A stretch of DNA of 64,000 bases, from assembly GCF_020164585.1 (NCBI RefSeq), contig NZ_JAIQZF010000003.1, forward strand, positions 370,627-434,626. Direction: 5' to 3'. The notes below the pieces were generated by a model. It had not been told where the DNA came from, ran no database searches, and worked only from the letters and a program-made list of their open reading frames with translations. The DNA comes from Psychroflexus curvus (GTDB lineage: Bacteria; Bacteroidota; Bacteroidia; Flavobacteriales; Flavobacteriaceae). The position numbers and the translations under genes were made by a program. Shown here in pieces: positions 55,440 to 62,177 of this stretch (positions are counted from its first letter, which is position 1; every line of letters begins with the position of its first letter).

Positions 55440-56108
55440 ATGAAATACATTTTTATTACTTTTTTTATAGGCTTTTTTTGGATGTCCTGTTCAAAATCTC
55501 ATCAAGCTATCAATACCTCAAAAGCACCAATCATCAAAGTGATAGACACTGACTTTTCAAAAGGTCAGCTTAATCATGTTCAGGACATACAACTGGATGA
55601 TTTAGTAAAACTTCACGGGCATTTATGCGATGGTTTGATTGTAGGGTATCTGGGTTTGCATGAAGCTTTTAAAGAACTGTACCCCGAAGGACCTGTCGAT
55701 CGAACCAACACCAGAATCATAAGTAAGTCGTCACCATGTTTGACGGATGCTGCCATTTATCTCACTGGTGGGAGGTATCAATATAACTCATTTTATGTGG
55801 ATAATTCTATCGATGGAATTTACTATTTACAAAGACTTGATCACCAAAAAGCGCTAAGTGTAAGTTTAAAGGCAGGAGTAAAACCAGAAGAAATAGATAG
55901 TCTGGGACAACTCGCCATCAAAGAGCGATTGAATCTTGAAGAATTAAACCATTTAAAACAGATAGAAGATGAGTTTAGTGCTGTTTTGTTAAGCACTCCG
56001 GCAAAGGAGTTATTTGATGTTGAGGTTATCACCGATTTTCAATGGTCACCTCGTCCTAAACATAACTATCCCAAAACAGATATCATAAATAAAAATGTAA
56101 TGGAGTAA
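55440..56108 (+). CDS. FmdE-like lipoprotein
   Basis: Lipoprotein of 222 residues with signal ending FFWMSC (Cys17). The body matches the formylmethanofuran dehydrogenase subunit E (FmdE) domain: LHGHLCDGLIVGYLG (about 54-68), SKSSPCLTDAAIYLTGG (about 95-111). FmdE domains outside methanogens bind metals or heme through this His/Cys pair. It is last in the ArsR operon and should be anchored in the envelope. Function is unknown; in this setting it may bind the metal or sulfur species handled by the operon. Confidence 0.8.
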   Translation: MKYIFITFFIGFFWMSCSKSHQAINTSKAPIIKVIDTDFSKGQLNHVQDIQLDDLVKLHGHLCDGLIVGYLGLHEAFKELYPEGPVDRTNTRIISKSSPCLTDAAIYLTGGRYQYNSFYVDNSIDGIYYLQRLDHQKALSVSLKAGVKPEEIDSLGQLAIKERLNLEELNHLKQIEDEFSAVLLSTPAKELFDVEVITDFQWSPRPKHNYPKTDIINKNVME

Positions 56109-56235
56109 TTGTTTAAGGATGAAGTATGACTCAATCTATGTTAGTTCGATCCTTGTCAGTTCAAGTTTCCCGACAGGTTTTGTTGGGATGAATCGAAATG
56201 ACATTGTCGAAAATCACTCATCAACCTTAAATCCA

Positions 56236-56535
56236 TTATAATTTCACTATCTCAAATTTTTTTTTAGATAGTTGGGGTAATAAATCATTAGCACCATTCA
56301 TTAACGCTTCTTTCTTTTTTCTACTCCAGCCTTGTATTTGTTTTTCTATGTAAAAGGCGTAATCTAGTCTTTCAAAAGCTTCATAATACAATAATTTAAC
56401 CGGTAATCGTCTCGCTGTATAATTAGTTCCAACACCATCATTATGTTGCTGTAACCGTAATTCTAAATTAGATGTGCTTCCAGTATAGTAACTTCCATAG
56501 TAACATTCTAAAATGTAGGTAAAGCCTTTTTTCAT
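56236..56535 (-). CDS. GIY-YIG nuclease family protein
   Basis: Small protein of 99 residues with a single GIY-YIG domain: FTYILECYYGSYYTGSTSN (about 4-22), the catalytic-type Arg in LELRLQQHN, and Glu in FYIEKQIQGWSRKKKE. This UvrC-N-like stand-alone type is very common in flavobacteria, often in several copies near mobile or repetitive DNA. Its target is unknown. It lies directly beside a copy of the interspersed repeat (56557-56660). Confidence 0.88.
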   Translation of the reverse strand: MKKGFTYILECYYGSYYTGSTSNLELRLQQHNDGVGTNYTARRLPVKLLYYEAFERLDYAFYIEKQIQGWSRKKKEALMNGANDLLPQLSKKKFEIVKL

Positions 56536-56556
56536 AATTTCTAATTTACGTTATTG

Positions 56557-56660
56557 GTAGCTTCGATACATCCGCCTGAGGCGGACACTCAGCCACTAGT
56601 GTTTTAGTTGTGGTCATTGAGCCTGCCTGCGTTAACTTGGAAGGCAGGCTCGAAGTGACA
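56557..56660. repeat. interspersed hairpin repeat, copy 4
   Basis: GTAGCTTCGATACATCCGCC with TGAGGCGGACACTCAGCCAC is followed by GGTCATTGAGCCTGCCTGCG and TTGGAAGGCAGGCTCGAAGTGACA. The second half can fold (GAGCCTGCCT with AAGGCAGGCTC). The first half is identical to the start of the copy at 59773. Confidence 0.82.
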
Positions 56661-56668
56661 TAGCCTCC

Positions 56669-57066
56669 CTACTTCTTATAAACAATCTTCATCTCCACAC
56701 CACCTCGCAGTTGCTTCTTGAGGCGTTTGCTGGGCTGGTAATTGATTTTTAACTTCTGGACATCGCTTTTTTTAAGTCTGAGGGCTGAGGTTCGGAGGCT
56801 GACTGGATCGCTATTTTGAAACTGCCCAGATCGCCAAGGTTTACTTTATAGCCCTGCTGTAAGGCATCCCAGACCTGATGATTGAGCTGGGAGATACAGG
56901 CAAGCACATCGGCTTCGGTGAGGCTGCAGGATTGGTTGATTCGGTAACACAACTCCTGCATCGATAACTCTGCCTTTACTTTGGTTTGTAAAATATAAAC
57001 TTCAGGAGAGGTGCCATCTTTGGTGATGGAATTCATTCTTTTGGAGGGATGAAGTTCTAAGGGCAT
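56669..57066 (-). pseudogene. HU-like DNA-binding protein gene, broken by one-base frameshift
   Basis: The frame from 57066 gives an HU-like N-terminal domain (LSMQELCYRINQSCSLTEADV, KVNLGDLGSFKIAIQSASE) but stops at 56749 after a run of seven A (plus-strand T 56767-56773). One extra A restores the usual C-terminal part of this Bacteroidota HU family (DVQKLKINYQPSKRLKKQL, ending EMKIVYKK) to a TAG at 56669-56671, a 132-residue protein of normal length. It is either inactivated, phase-variable or a homopolymer error. Without the repair the DNA-binding C-terminal arm is lost. Confidence 0.85.
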
Positions 57067-57260
57067 TTTGTGATGGTTTTAGTGCCTAAAAATAATACAG
57101 CTTTTAATAATAAACCTGCTTCATACTGGCTTTTTTAGAGTTGGAAAATGAGGCGACTTCCAGAATTTGAGACTTAGACTCAGTTTTATTTATGAAATTC
57201 TTAATTCAACTTTAATAGTTAAAGTCATTGGCAGGTGCTTAGAATACGTAGTTTTACAGC

Positions 57261-57629
57261 GTGAAAGATTTCAAAAACATTGCATCGGTTTGTTCTGTAC
57301 TAGGCTTAGGCGTATTGCTACTGCTTTCACCTTGTAAAGTCAGAAACTTTATTCAGGCTGAGCTTGGTGTCGAACAGACCCAGGTGTCCAGTAAAAGTCA
57401 GTCGTTTGCTCCTCTGCTCAATTGCCAGACCCAGCGCATTGCTCAAGCCAAGGCAGTTAGCAGTAAGTTGGATACAAATCCATTGACTGATGCTGCAAGC
57501 CCGCATTTCAGAATTGATTTTGACGTTGCTTTCCCTCAGGCCTCCATTCAAAACGACTATATAAGACCTAATTTGGCCTCATCAGTGCCCTTGTATATTC
57601 TTTTCAGTAACTTCAAAGTGTACCTGTAG
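57261..57629 (+). CDS. hypothetical protein with N-terminal hydrophobic segment
   Basis: Protein of 122 residues starting at GTG 57261. A hydrophobic stretch VLGLGVLLLLSPCKV (about 13-27) could be a signal or anchor. SPCKVRNFIQAELGVEQTQV follows, then NCQTQRI and a Ser/Ala-rich tail. I have the impression that the SPCKVRNFIQ phrase recurs in flavobacterial hypothetical proteins, but I cannot verify that. It lies upstream of, and in the same direction as, the DoxX cluster, 184 bases away. Function is unknown. Confidence 0.6.
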   Translation: MKDFKNIASVCSVLGLGVLLLLSPCKVRNFIQAELGVEQTQVSSKSQSFAPLLNCQTQRIAQAKAVSSKLDTNPLTDAASPHFRIDFDVAFPQASIQNDYIRPNLASSVPLYILFSNFKVYL

Positions 57630-57813
57630 TTTTTCATATTCATGGAAAATAGCTAACTCATCACATGACAATTTTTAATAGTCTGCTATAGAAAGTCATT
57701 TTTCTTTCAGCCTTGAGTTTCGCTACTAAAACCCTTAACAGGCTTTAGGAATACTAAGCTACTATTTTTTTAAAAAAATAGTCTATTTAAAAACCAAATA
57801 CAGATCATTTTCA

Positions 57814-58221
57814 ATGAACCCTAAACTTAAAACTCTGGAGGTAAGTTACGTTTCTGTAGTCTTACTTCGCAGCATGCTCAGCCTCATATTTATCGTTGCT
57901 AGCATCAGTCATTTTATCAATACCGAAAAAACAATCGATAGAATAAAGAATGCCAGAATGGGCTTCCTGGGTGAACTCCTGGGAACTCCCAAAACCGCTG
58001 TGATTTTGTCTGGAGTGGTTATGCTTATTGCTGGTATAGCTTTGCTTATAGGCTTCAAAACCAGACTTGCAGCGCTTGTTCTCATCGCGGTCTTAATTCC
58101 CATTACACTTACCGTACAGGTAGGTCAGGTGGAAAGCATGGGACCACTTTTTAAAAATATAGCCCTACTCGGCGGACTCTTATTCTTCAGTTTAAATTCA
58201 ACTCTAAATTATAAACAATGA
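57814..58221 (+). CDS. DoxX-family membrane protein
   Basis: Membrane protein of 135 residues with four hydrophobic helices. The region LRSMLSLIFIVASISHFINTEKTIDR (about 12-37, read in parts) and ALLIGFKTRLAALVLI match the DoxX/SURF4-like family. DoxX-type proteins are related to the small subunit of thiosulfate:quinone oxidoreductase. Its TGA overlaps the start of the DsrE-like gene (ATGA), so the two are translationally coupled. Confidence 0.85.
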   Translation: MNPKLKTLEVSYVSVVLLRSMLSLIFIVASISHFINTEKTIDRIKNARMGFLGELLGTPKTAVILSGVVMLIAGIALLIGFKTRLAALVLIAVLIPITLTVQVGQVESMGPLFKNIALLGGLLFFSLNSTLNYKQ

Positions 58222-58640
58222 CACATTCAACAAAATACATCACGATCTTACTTTTTCTTATTCTTGGAACAAGTCAGATAAAAGCCCAGGACCTCCATGC
58301 AGATCAACATAATTATGTGGTGCTGTCCAAAAACATAAAACAACTGAAACCTATCCTGATGACGGCTGCTTCGCTGGCTGAAGAAGACGGTGATAACCAC
58401 GGCGAATTCAAGGTTATTTTCTGTGGAAAAACCGTTAGCGATATGAAAAATAATCCTGACTTTTCTAAGCTTTTGAAGCAGGCCAAGCTGCAGCATGTGA
58501 AAGTATCAGCCTGTGGACTATCGCTGAATAAATTCAGTATAAGTCCAGATGATTTACCAGAAATTTTAGAAGTGGTGGACAATGGCATTTTATACGGATT
58601 TCAACTTAAAAAGAAAGGGTTTATAAGTCTTACTATTTAA
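58218..58640 (+). CDS. secreted DsrE-like protein
   Basis: Protein of 140 residues with signal peptide ending GTSQIKAQ (about residue 24). The mature part has the DsrE/F-like Rossmann-type pattern: VVLSKNIKQLKPILMTAASLAEED, FKVIFCGKTVSDM and VKVSACGLSLNKF, the last with the Cys that in many DsrE proteins carries sulfur as persulfide. Location outside the cytoplasm is unusual compared with cytoplasmic DsrEFH/TusBCD. It is coupled to DoxX upstream and DoxDA 11 bases downstream, suggesting a sulfur carrier for membrane thiosulfate oxidation. Confidence 0.8.
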   Translation: MTHSTKYITILLFLILGTSQIKAQDLHADQHNYVVLSKNIKQLKPILMTAASLAEEDGDNHGEFKVIFCGKTVSDMKNNPDFSKLLKQAKLQHVKVSACGLSLNKFSISPDDLPEILEVVDNGILYGFQLKKKGFISLTI

Positions 58641-58651
58641 TCTGAATCTCT

Positions 58652-59671
58652 ATGAAACCTATAACACTCAAAAATGACGCAGGCTTATTAACGCTTGCAA
58701 TACGACTCGTCGTGGGTTGGACCTACTTTTCTGCCCTATGGCGACGAACAATTTTAGCCGATAAACTCGACCCGGAACAGGCGGGATACATCGGAGAAAA
58801 ATTCAATCACTTTTTACCCAACGCGTTGGGCATCAAGCCCATTATTCAATACCTGGTAGAGAATCCAGACGTGTTATGGATCAATATGGTCATCTTTACT
58901 GTAATCGAAGGTATTGTAGGCCTGTTTATTATGTTTGGACTCTTTACACGCCTCATGAGTATTGGTGTATTTGGCCTGGCAATGGGTATACTTCTGGGCT
59001 CGGGCTGGATTGGTACGACCTGCCTGGATGAATGGCAAATCGGTGTGCTGGGGATTGCTACCGGCTTTGTTTTATTCCTAACGGGGAGTGGTAAATATTC
59101 TTTGGACAACTACCTGATGAAAAACAACTTTAAGCTGACCAAGACAAAGGGGTTTGCCTGGTTAGGGTCTGGTATTTTGCCTATTCGAGAGTCTGTGTTT
59201 CCCAAAGTGGTGCTGATAGGATCGCTTTTGATTTTCGGGATGACGCTAATGACCAATCAGGTGTTTCACGGCGGTTTATGGGGGACTCTGCACAACAAAT
59301 CGGTGAAGCCAAAACTCGAAATCACGGAGACGTTGATGAGCCACGAAGTGATCAGCTTTGATGTCTTCAGGACCGAAGGCGTAGACGTTTATGGCGCCTG
59401 GATCATCGGCATAGAAGTTCTGGACGCGCAACAGCAAAGCGTCTTAAGCTATACCCAGACGGATTTAGCAGGGATGGGAGACGAGTGGATCTCCAACTAT
59501 TATGTGGCCAAAGTTAAACCTGGTGCCCATAGCCTGGTGATTCCGCTGGGAGCTAAAGCCAACCTGTCTTTAAAAGACCCAGTTTTACAAGACTTACCAA
59601 CGGGAAATTACACTATAAAACTAACAGACATCAGTGGGGCTTCCTGGGAACAGGAGGTTCGTAAACCTTAA
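58652..59671 (+). CDS. DoxD-DoxA fusion, thiosulfate:quinone oxidoreductase-like
   Basis: Protein of 339 residues. The N-terminal half (about 1-215) is a DoxD-type membrane domain with several helices (LLTLAIRLVVGWTYFSALWR, GLFIMFGLFTRLMSIGV, GSGWIGTTCLDEWQIGVLG). After a last helix near 190-205, the C-terminal half (about 225-339) is a soluble DoxA-like domain (ISFDVFRTEGVDVYGAW, LPTGNYTIKLTDISG). In Acidianus, DoxD and DoxA are separate subunits oxidising thiosulfate to tetrathionate; here one chain carries both. Last gene of the cluster, with a strong terminator. Confidence 0.88.
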   Translation: MKPITLKNDAGLLTLAIRLVVGWTYFSALWRRTILADKLDPEQAGYIGEKFNHFLPNALGIKPIIQYLVENPDVLWINMVIFTVIEGIVGLFIMFGLFTRLMSIGVFGLAMGILLGSGWIGTTCLDEWQIGVLGIATGFVLFLTGSGKYSLDNYLMKNNFKLTKTKGFAWLGSGILPIRESVFPKVVLIGSLLIFGMTLMTNQVFHGGLWGTLHNKSVKPKLEITETLMSHEVISFDVFRTEGVDVYGAWIIGIEVLDAQQQSVLSYTQTDLAGMGDEWISNYYVAKVKPGAHSLVIPLGAKANLSLKDPVLQDLPTGNYTIKLTDISGASWEQEVRKP

Positions 59672-59695
59672 AGATTTCACTGCATAAATAGAAGT

Positions 59696-59732
59696 CCCCA
59701 TACCGATTTTACACGGTATTGGGGCTTTTTTT
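59696..59732 (+). terminator. rho-independent terminator after the DoxDA gene
   Basis: CCCCATACCG and CGGTATTGGGG form a stem with one bulge around TTTTACA, followed by CTTTTTTT. Confidence 0.88.
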
Positions 59733-59770
59733 GGTTTGGTGTGTTTGTTTAATTTACCGAAATGATGTTG

Positions 59771-59960
59771 TCGGTAGCTTCGATACATCCGCCTGAGGCG
59801 GACACTCAGCCACCAGTTTAGAGTTGGTCATTGAGTGTACGCCTCAGGCGGATGTATCGAAATGACCCTGTCTCAAGGTAGCTTCGATACAATTTCACTA
59901 GCGTGAAACCACTCAGCCACCAAGGTTGGCCATTAATACTGCCTGCTTTTCCTTGGAAGG
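59771..59960. repeat. interspersed hairpin repeat, copy 5, with 30-bp inverted arms
   Basis: TTCGATACATCCGCC...ACACTCA (59779-59808) is nearly perfectly complementary to TGAGTGT...GGCGGATGTATCGAA (59832-59861), leaving a loop of about 23 bases. A second partial copy follows (GTAGCTTCGATACAATTTCAC from 59878, then GGCCATTAATACTGCCTGC and CTTGGAAGG to 59960). Its end coincides with the point where esterase-like coding sequence begins. Confidence 0.85.
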
Positions 59961-60357
59961 TCAGTGGGGTGGGTGGAATGCTCTGTTTAGCCCAAAAGGT
60001 GAAGATGGTTTGCCTAAGCCACTTTTTGACCACAACACAGGAGTTATAGACAGCACTACCGCAGCCCACTGGGAGAATTACGACTTACTGAAATACACTA
60101 AAGATAACTGGTTGAGTCTGGGTCCGAAAATTCAAGATAAGATTTACATCTGGATGGGCGATATGGATAATTTCTACCTCAATAACTCGATGAGGTTATT
60201 TGATGCGTATTTAAATGAAACATCAGGGCCCAAATCTAATGCAGAAATCGTCTTTTCTCCTATGAAAGGTCACTGTTGGGAATATTCTCATCGTAAAGTT
60301 TTAGAACAAATTCAAAAAAGGTTGCTTGAACTAGAGGAGGTGAAGGTTGATGAATGA
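59959..60357 (+). pseudogene. 3' remnant of an esterase/hydrolase-like gene
   Basis: Reading frame from GQWGGWNALFSPKGEDGLPK through IYIWMGDMDNFYLN and FSPMKGHCWEYSH to TGA at 60357, about 132 codons. This matches the C-terminal part of large secreted Bacteroidota putative esterases, including the late catalytic-type His in GHC. Upstream of GQW the sequence is repeat element and there is no start, signal peptide or nucleophile region. I judge it a 5'-deleted pseudogene created at the repeat boundary. Confidence 0.7.
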
Positions 60358-60390
60358 CGGAATTTTGATATCACTTAGCCCAGCTATGCA

Positions 60391-60555
60391 AATTATACAC
60401 AGCGTTATATATGAAAAAAGCAATTTCGCTTTTTTAACGACATTTAATAGTCAAATTGGTATAATATGTATAATAATCTTAGGTTTTTATACACATAAAC
60501 AAAACGTGTAAAGATTTTTTTATTTTTTATACACGTTAATGTGATGTGTAAAGGT
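60391..60555. promoter_or_regulatory. upstream region of fic with repeated TATACAC / GTGTAAAG motifs
   Basis: TTATACAC occurs near 60393, 60488 and 60528. GTGTAAAG occurs near 60507 and 60547. AACGTGTA (60503-60510) and TACACGTT (60530-60537) form an inverted repeat with a 19-base AT-rich centre. The clustering before the fic gene suggests an operator, but no regulator is identified. Confidence 0.4.
60413..60436 (+). terminator. hairpin with T tract downstream of the esterase remnant
   Basis: AAAAAAGC-AATTTC-GCTTTTTT, an 8-bp stem ending in a T run. It probably terminated the former esterase gene. Confidence 0.65.
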
Positions 60556-60597
60556 TTTTAAATTATCTTGACCTATTAAATTCAAATCTTTTAAACC

Positions 60598-61674
60598 ATG
60601 TCAGCAAATTGGACACCGCAAGAATTACCTTACCAACGAGAATTAGAAACTTTACGAGTATTAAAGCTTCTTCCAGAAGCACACCGTGCTTTAGCTGAAT
60701 TAAAAGGGGTAGCGCAGTCCATACCCAAACAAGATATTCTAATCAATACGTTGGCGATTCAAGAAGCAAAAGACAGTAGTGAAGTGGAAAACATAGTAAC
60801 TACTCATGACGAAATTTACAAAGCAAGTATAGAAGTGGATAAAATGACTTCTAGCCAAGCTAAAGAAGTACAGAATTACATCACTGCTATGAAAAAGGGT
60901 TTTGAACTCGTAAAAGAGTATAAATGCCTGACATTAAATCATATTAAAAACATACAAGAGCTGCTAGAAAATAAGAATGCTGGTTTTAGAAAAGTACCAG
61001 GTACAACTTTAAAAAATCAAAAAACGGGTGATGTTGTGTATACACCTCCGCAAGATTTTAGTTCTATTCAAACGCTAATGAATAATTTAGAAAAATTCAT
61101 AAATACATCAGATTTACTTCCGATAGACCATTTAATTAAACTTGCAGTTTTTCACTTCCAGTTTGAAAGCATTCATCCTTTTTATGATGGTAATGGAAGA
61201 ACTGGTAGAATTTTGAATATCTTGTACCTTATACAATACAATCTGTTAGATACACCTATATTGTATTTAAGCAGATACATTGTTCAGCATAAAAGTGACT
61301 ATTATAAATTGTTACAGCAAGTGAGAGAAACTGATGAATGGGAAGAATACCTTGTGTTTATAATAACTGCTATCACATTTACAGCAAAAGAAACTTTGCA
61401 GTTAGTAAAAAATATAAAACAAGCTATGGCTAGATTTAAAACAATACTAAGAGATAACTATAAGTTTTATAGCCAAGATTTGCTCAACCATTTATTTAAA
61501 CAACCTTATACTAAAATAGAGTTTTTACAAAAAGAACTCAATATTTCACGTATTACAGCGGCAAGTTACTTAAACCAATTGGCAGAAGATGGGCATTTGG
61601 TTAAACATAAAATGGGCCGTTTAAATTATTATGTAAATGAATCTGTACTTACTGCATTAAATCAAACTTCATAA
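60598..61674 (+). CDS. Fic-family protein (AMPylase type, class II)
   Basis: Protein of 358 residues. The Fic core carries the full motif HPFYDGNGRTGR (His193 to Arg204), so AMP transfer to a Ser/Thr/Tyr target should be possible. An N-terminal inhibitory helix motif SSEVEN (60-65) fits the (S/T)xxxE(G/N) rule, placing it in class II, autoinhibited by Glu64. A Fic_N-type region precedes the core, and a winged-helix domain (about 290-355) at the C-terminus suggests DNA binding or autoregulation. It lies between two fragments of esterase-like 3' ends. Confidence 0.92.
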   Translation: MSANWTPQELPYQRELETLRVLKLLPEAHRALAELKGVAQSIPKQDILINTLAIQEAKDSSEVENIVTTHDEIYKASIEVDKMTSSQAKEVQNYITAMKKGFELVKEYKCLTLNHIKNIQELLENKNAGFRKVPGTTLKNQKTGDVVYTPPQDFSSIQTLMNNLEKFINTSDLLPIDHLIKLAVFHFQFESIHPFYDGNGRTGRILNILYLIQYNLLDTPILYLSRYIVQHKSDYYKLLQQVRETDEWEEYLVFIITAITFTAKETLQLVKNIKQAMARFKTILRDNYKFYSQDLLNHLFKQPYTKIEFLQKELNISRITAASYLNQLAEDGHLVKHKMGRLNYYVNESVLTALNQTS

Positions 61675-61689
61675 AAAAGAAAGGTTATT

Positions 61690-61761
61690 ATACCTATTCT
61701 ACTTTTAGAACATATTCAAAACAGGTTGCTTGCACTGGAGGCGGTGGAAACACAGGAATGA
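61690..61761 (+). pseudogene. second esterase 3'-end relic downstream of fic
   Basis: The frame ending at TGA 61759-61761 reads LEHIQNRLLALEAVETQE. It parallels LEQIQKRLLELEEVKVDE at the end of the remnant before fic (60300-60357). The DNA is also similar (TTTTAGAACA-ATTCAAAA-AGGTTGCTTG). Only the last 20 or so codons survive. It suggests two tandem esterase paralogues or a duplication, with fic now between the two ends. Confidence 0.6.
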
Positions 61762-61794
61762 TGGTTTTGGGAGCTTCAGCCTGGAGCAGCCACC

Positions 61795-62020
61795 AGCCTT
61801 TGTTAAGGGTGAACGGTCAAGGGTGAACGGTGAACGGTGAAGAGTGAACAGAAGAACCAGGAGCCAAGAAACAGGAACCACGAAACACGACTTGGCTTCG
61901 ATACATTTCGGCTTTACTCATTGCGCCGCGATTCTCCTACCGTCGAATCACCTGCCTGCATTGTCCGCCTGAGACGGACAGGCTCCGCCTGCTTAGGCAT
62001 TCGGACAGGTTTAGGTTTTT
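61795..62020. repeat. GC-rich mosaic interspersed repeat, copy 6
   Basis: Short GGTGAACGGT/AAGGGTGAACGGTC repeats (61805-61845), the GAACCAGGAGCCAAGAAACAGG phrase shared in part with copy 2, the module GGCTTCGATACATTTCGG...CTACCGTCGAATCACC (61894-61951), and GTCCGCCTGAGACGGACAGGC (61968-61985), then a partial 26-base unit. Same module order as copy 2. Confidence 0.85.
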
Positions 62021-62121
62021 CCCTATAAAACACCTCTTTGCTAGCTTAACCTGGATAAGCAGTAAATTTTTAGTTTGTGTTATATACAAGCGTTTTTAGC
62101 GTAAAAGAGAAAATTTAGTCA

Positions 62122-62177
62122 TAAACCAATCGTATTTCAAGCAGGTCTCTTAATTTTATACCTTAAACCAATCGTAT
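62122..62177. repeat. 14-bp direct repeat at the start of the membrane-protein gene
   Basis: TAAACCAATCGTAT occurs at 62122-62135 and 62164-62177, 42 bases apart. The second copy ends inside the ATG at 62176. It could be a regulator site or a duplication scar. Confidence 0.5.

Noticed and set aside
61837..62028. 63-codon plus-strand frame
   Set aside because: It lies wholly within repeat copy 6.
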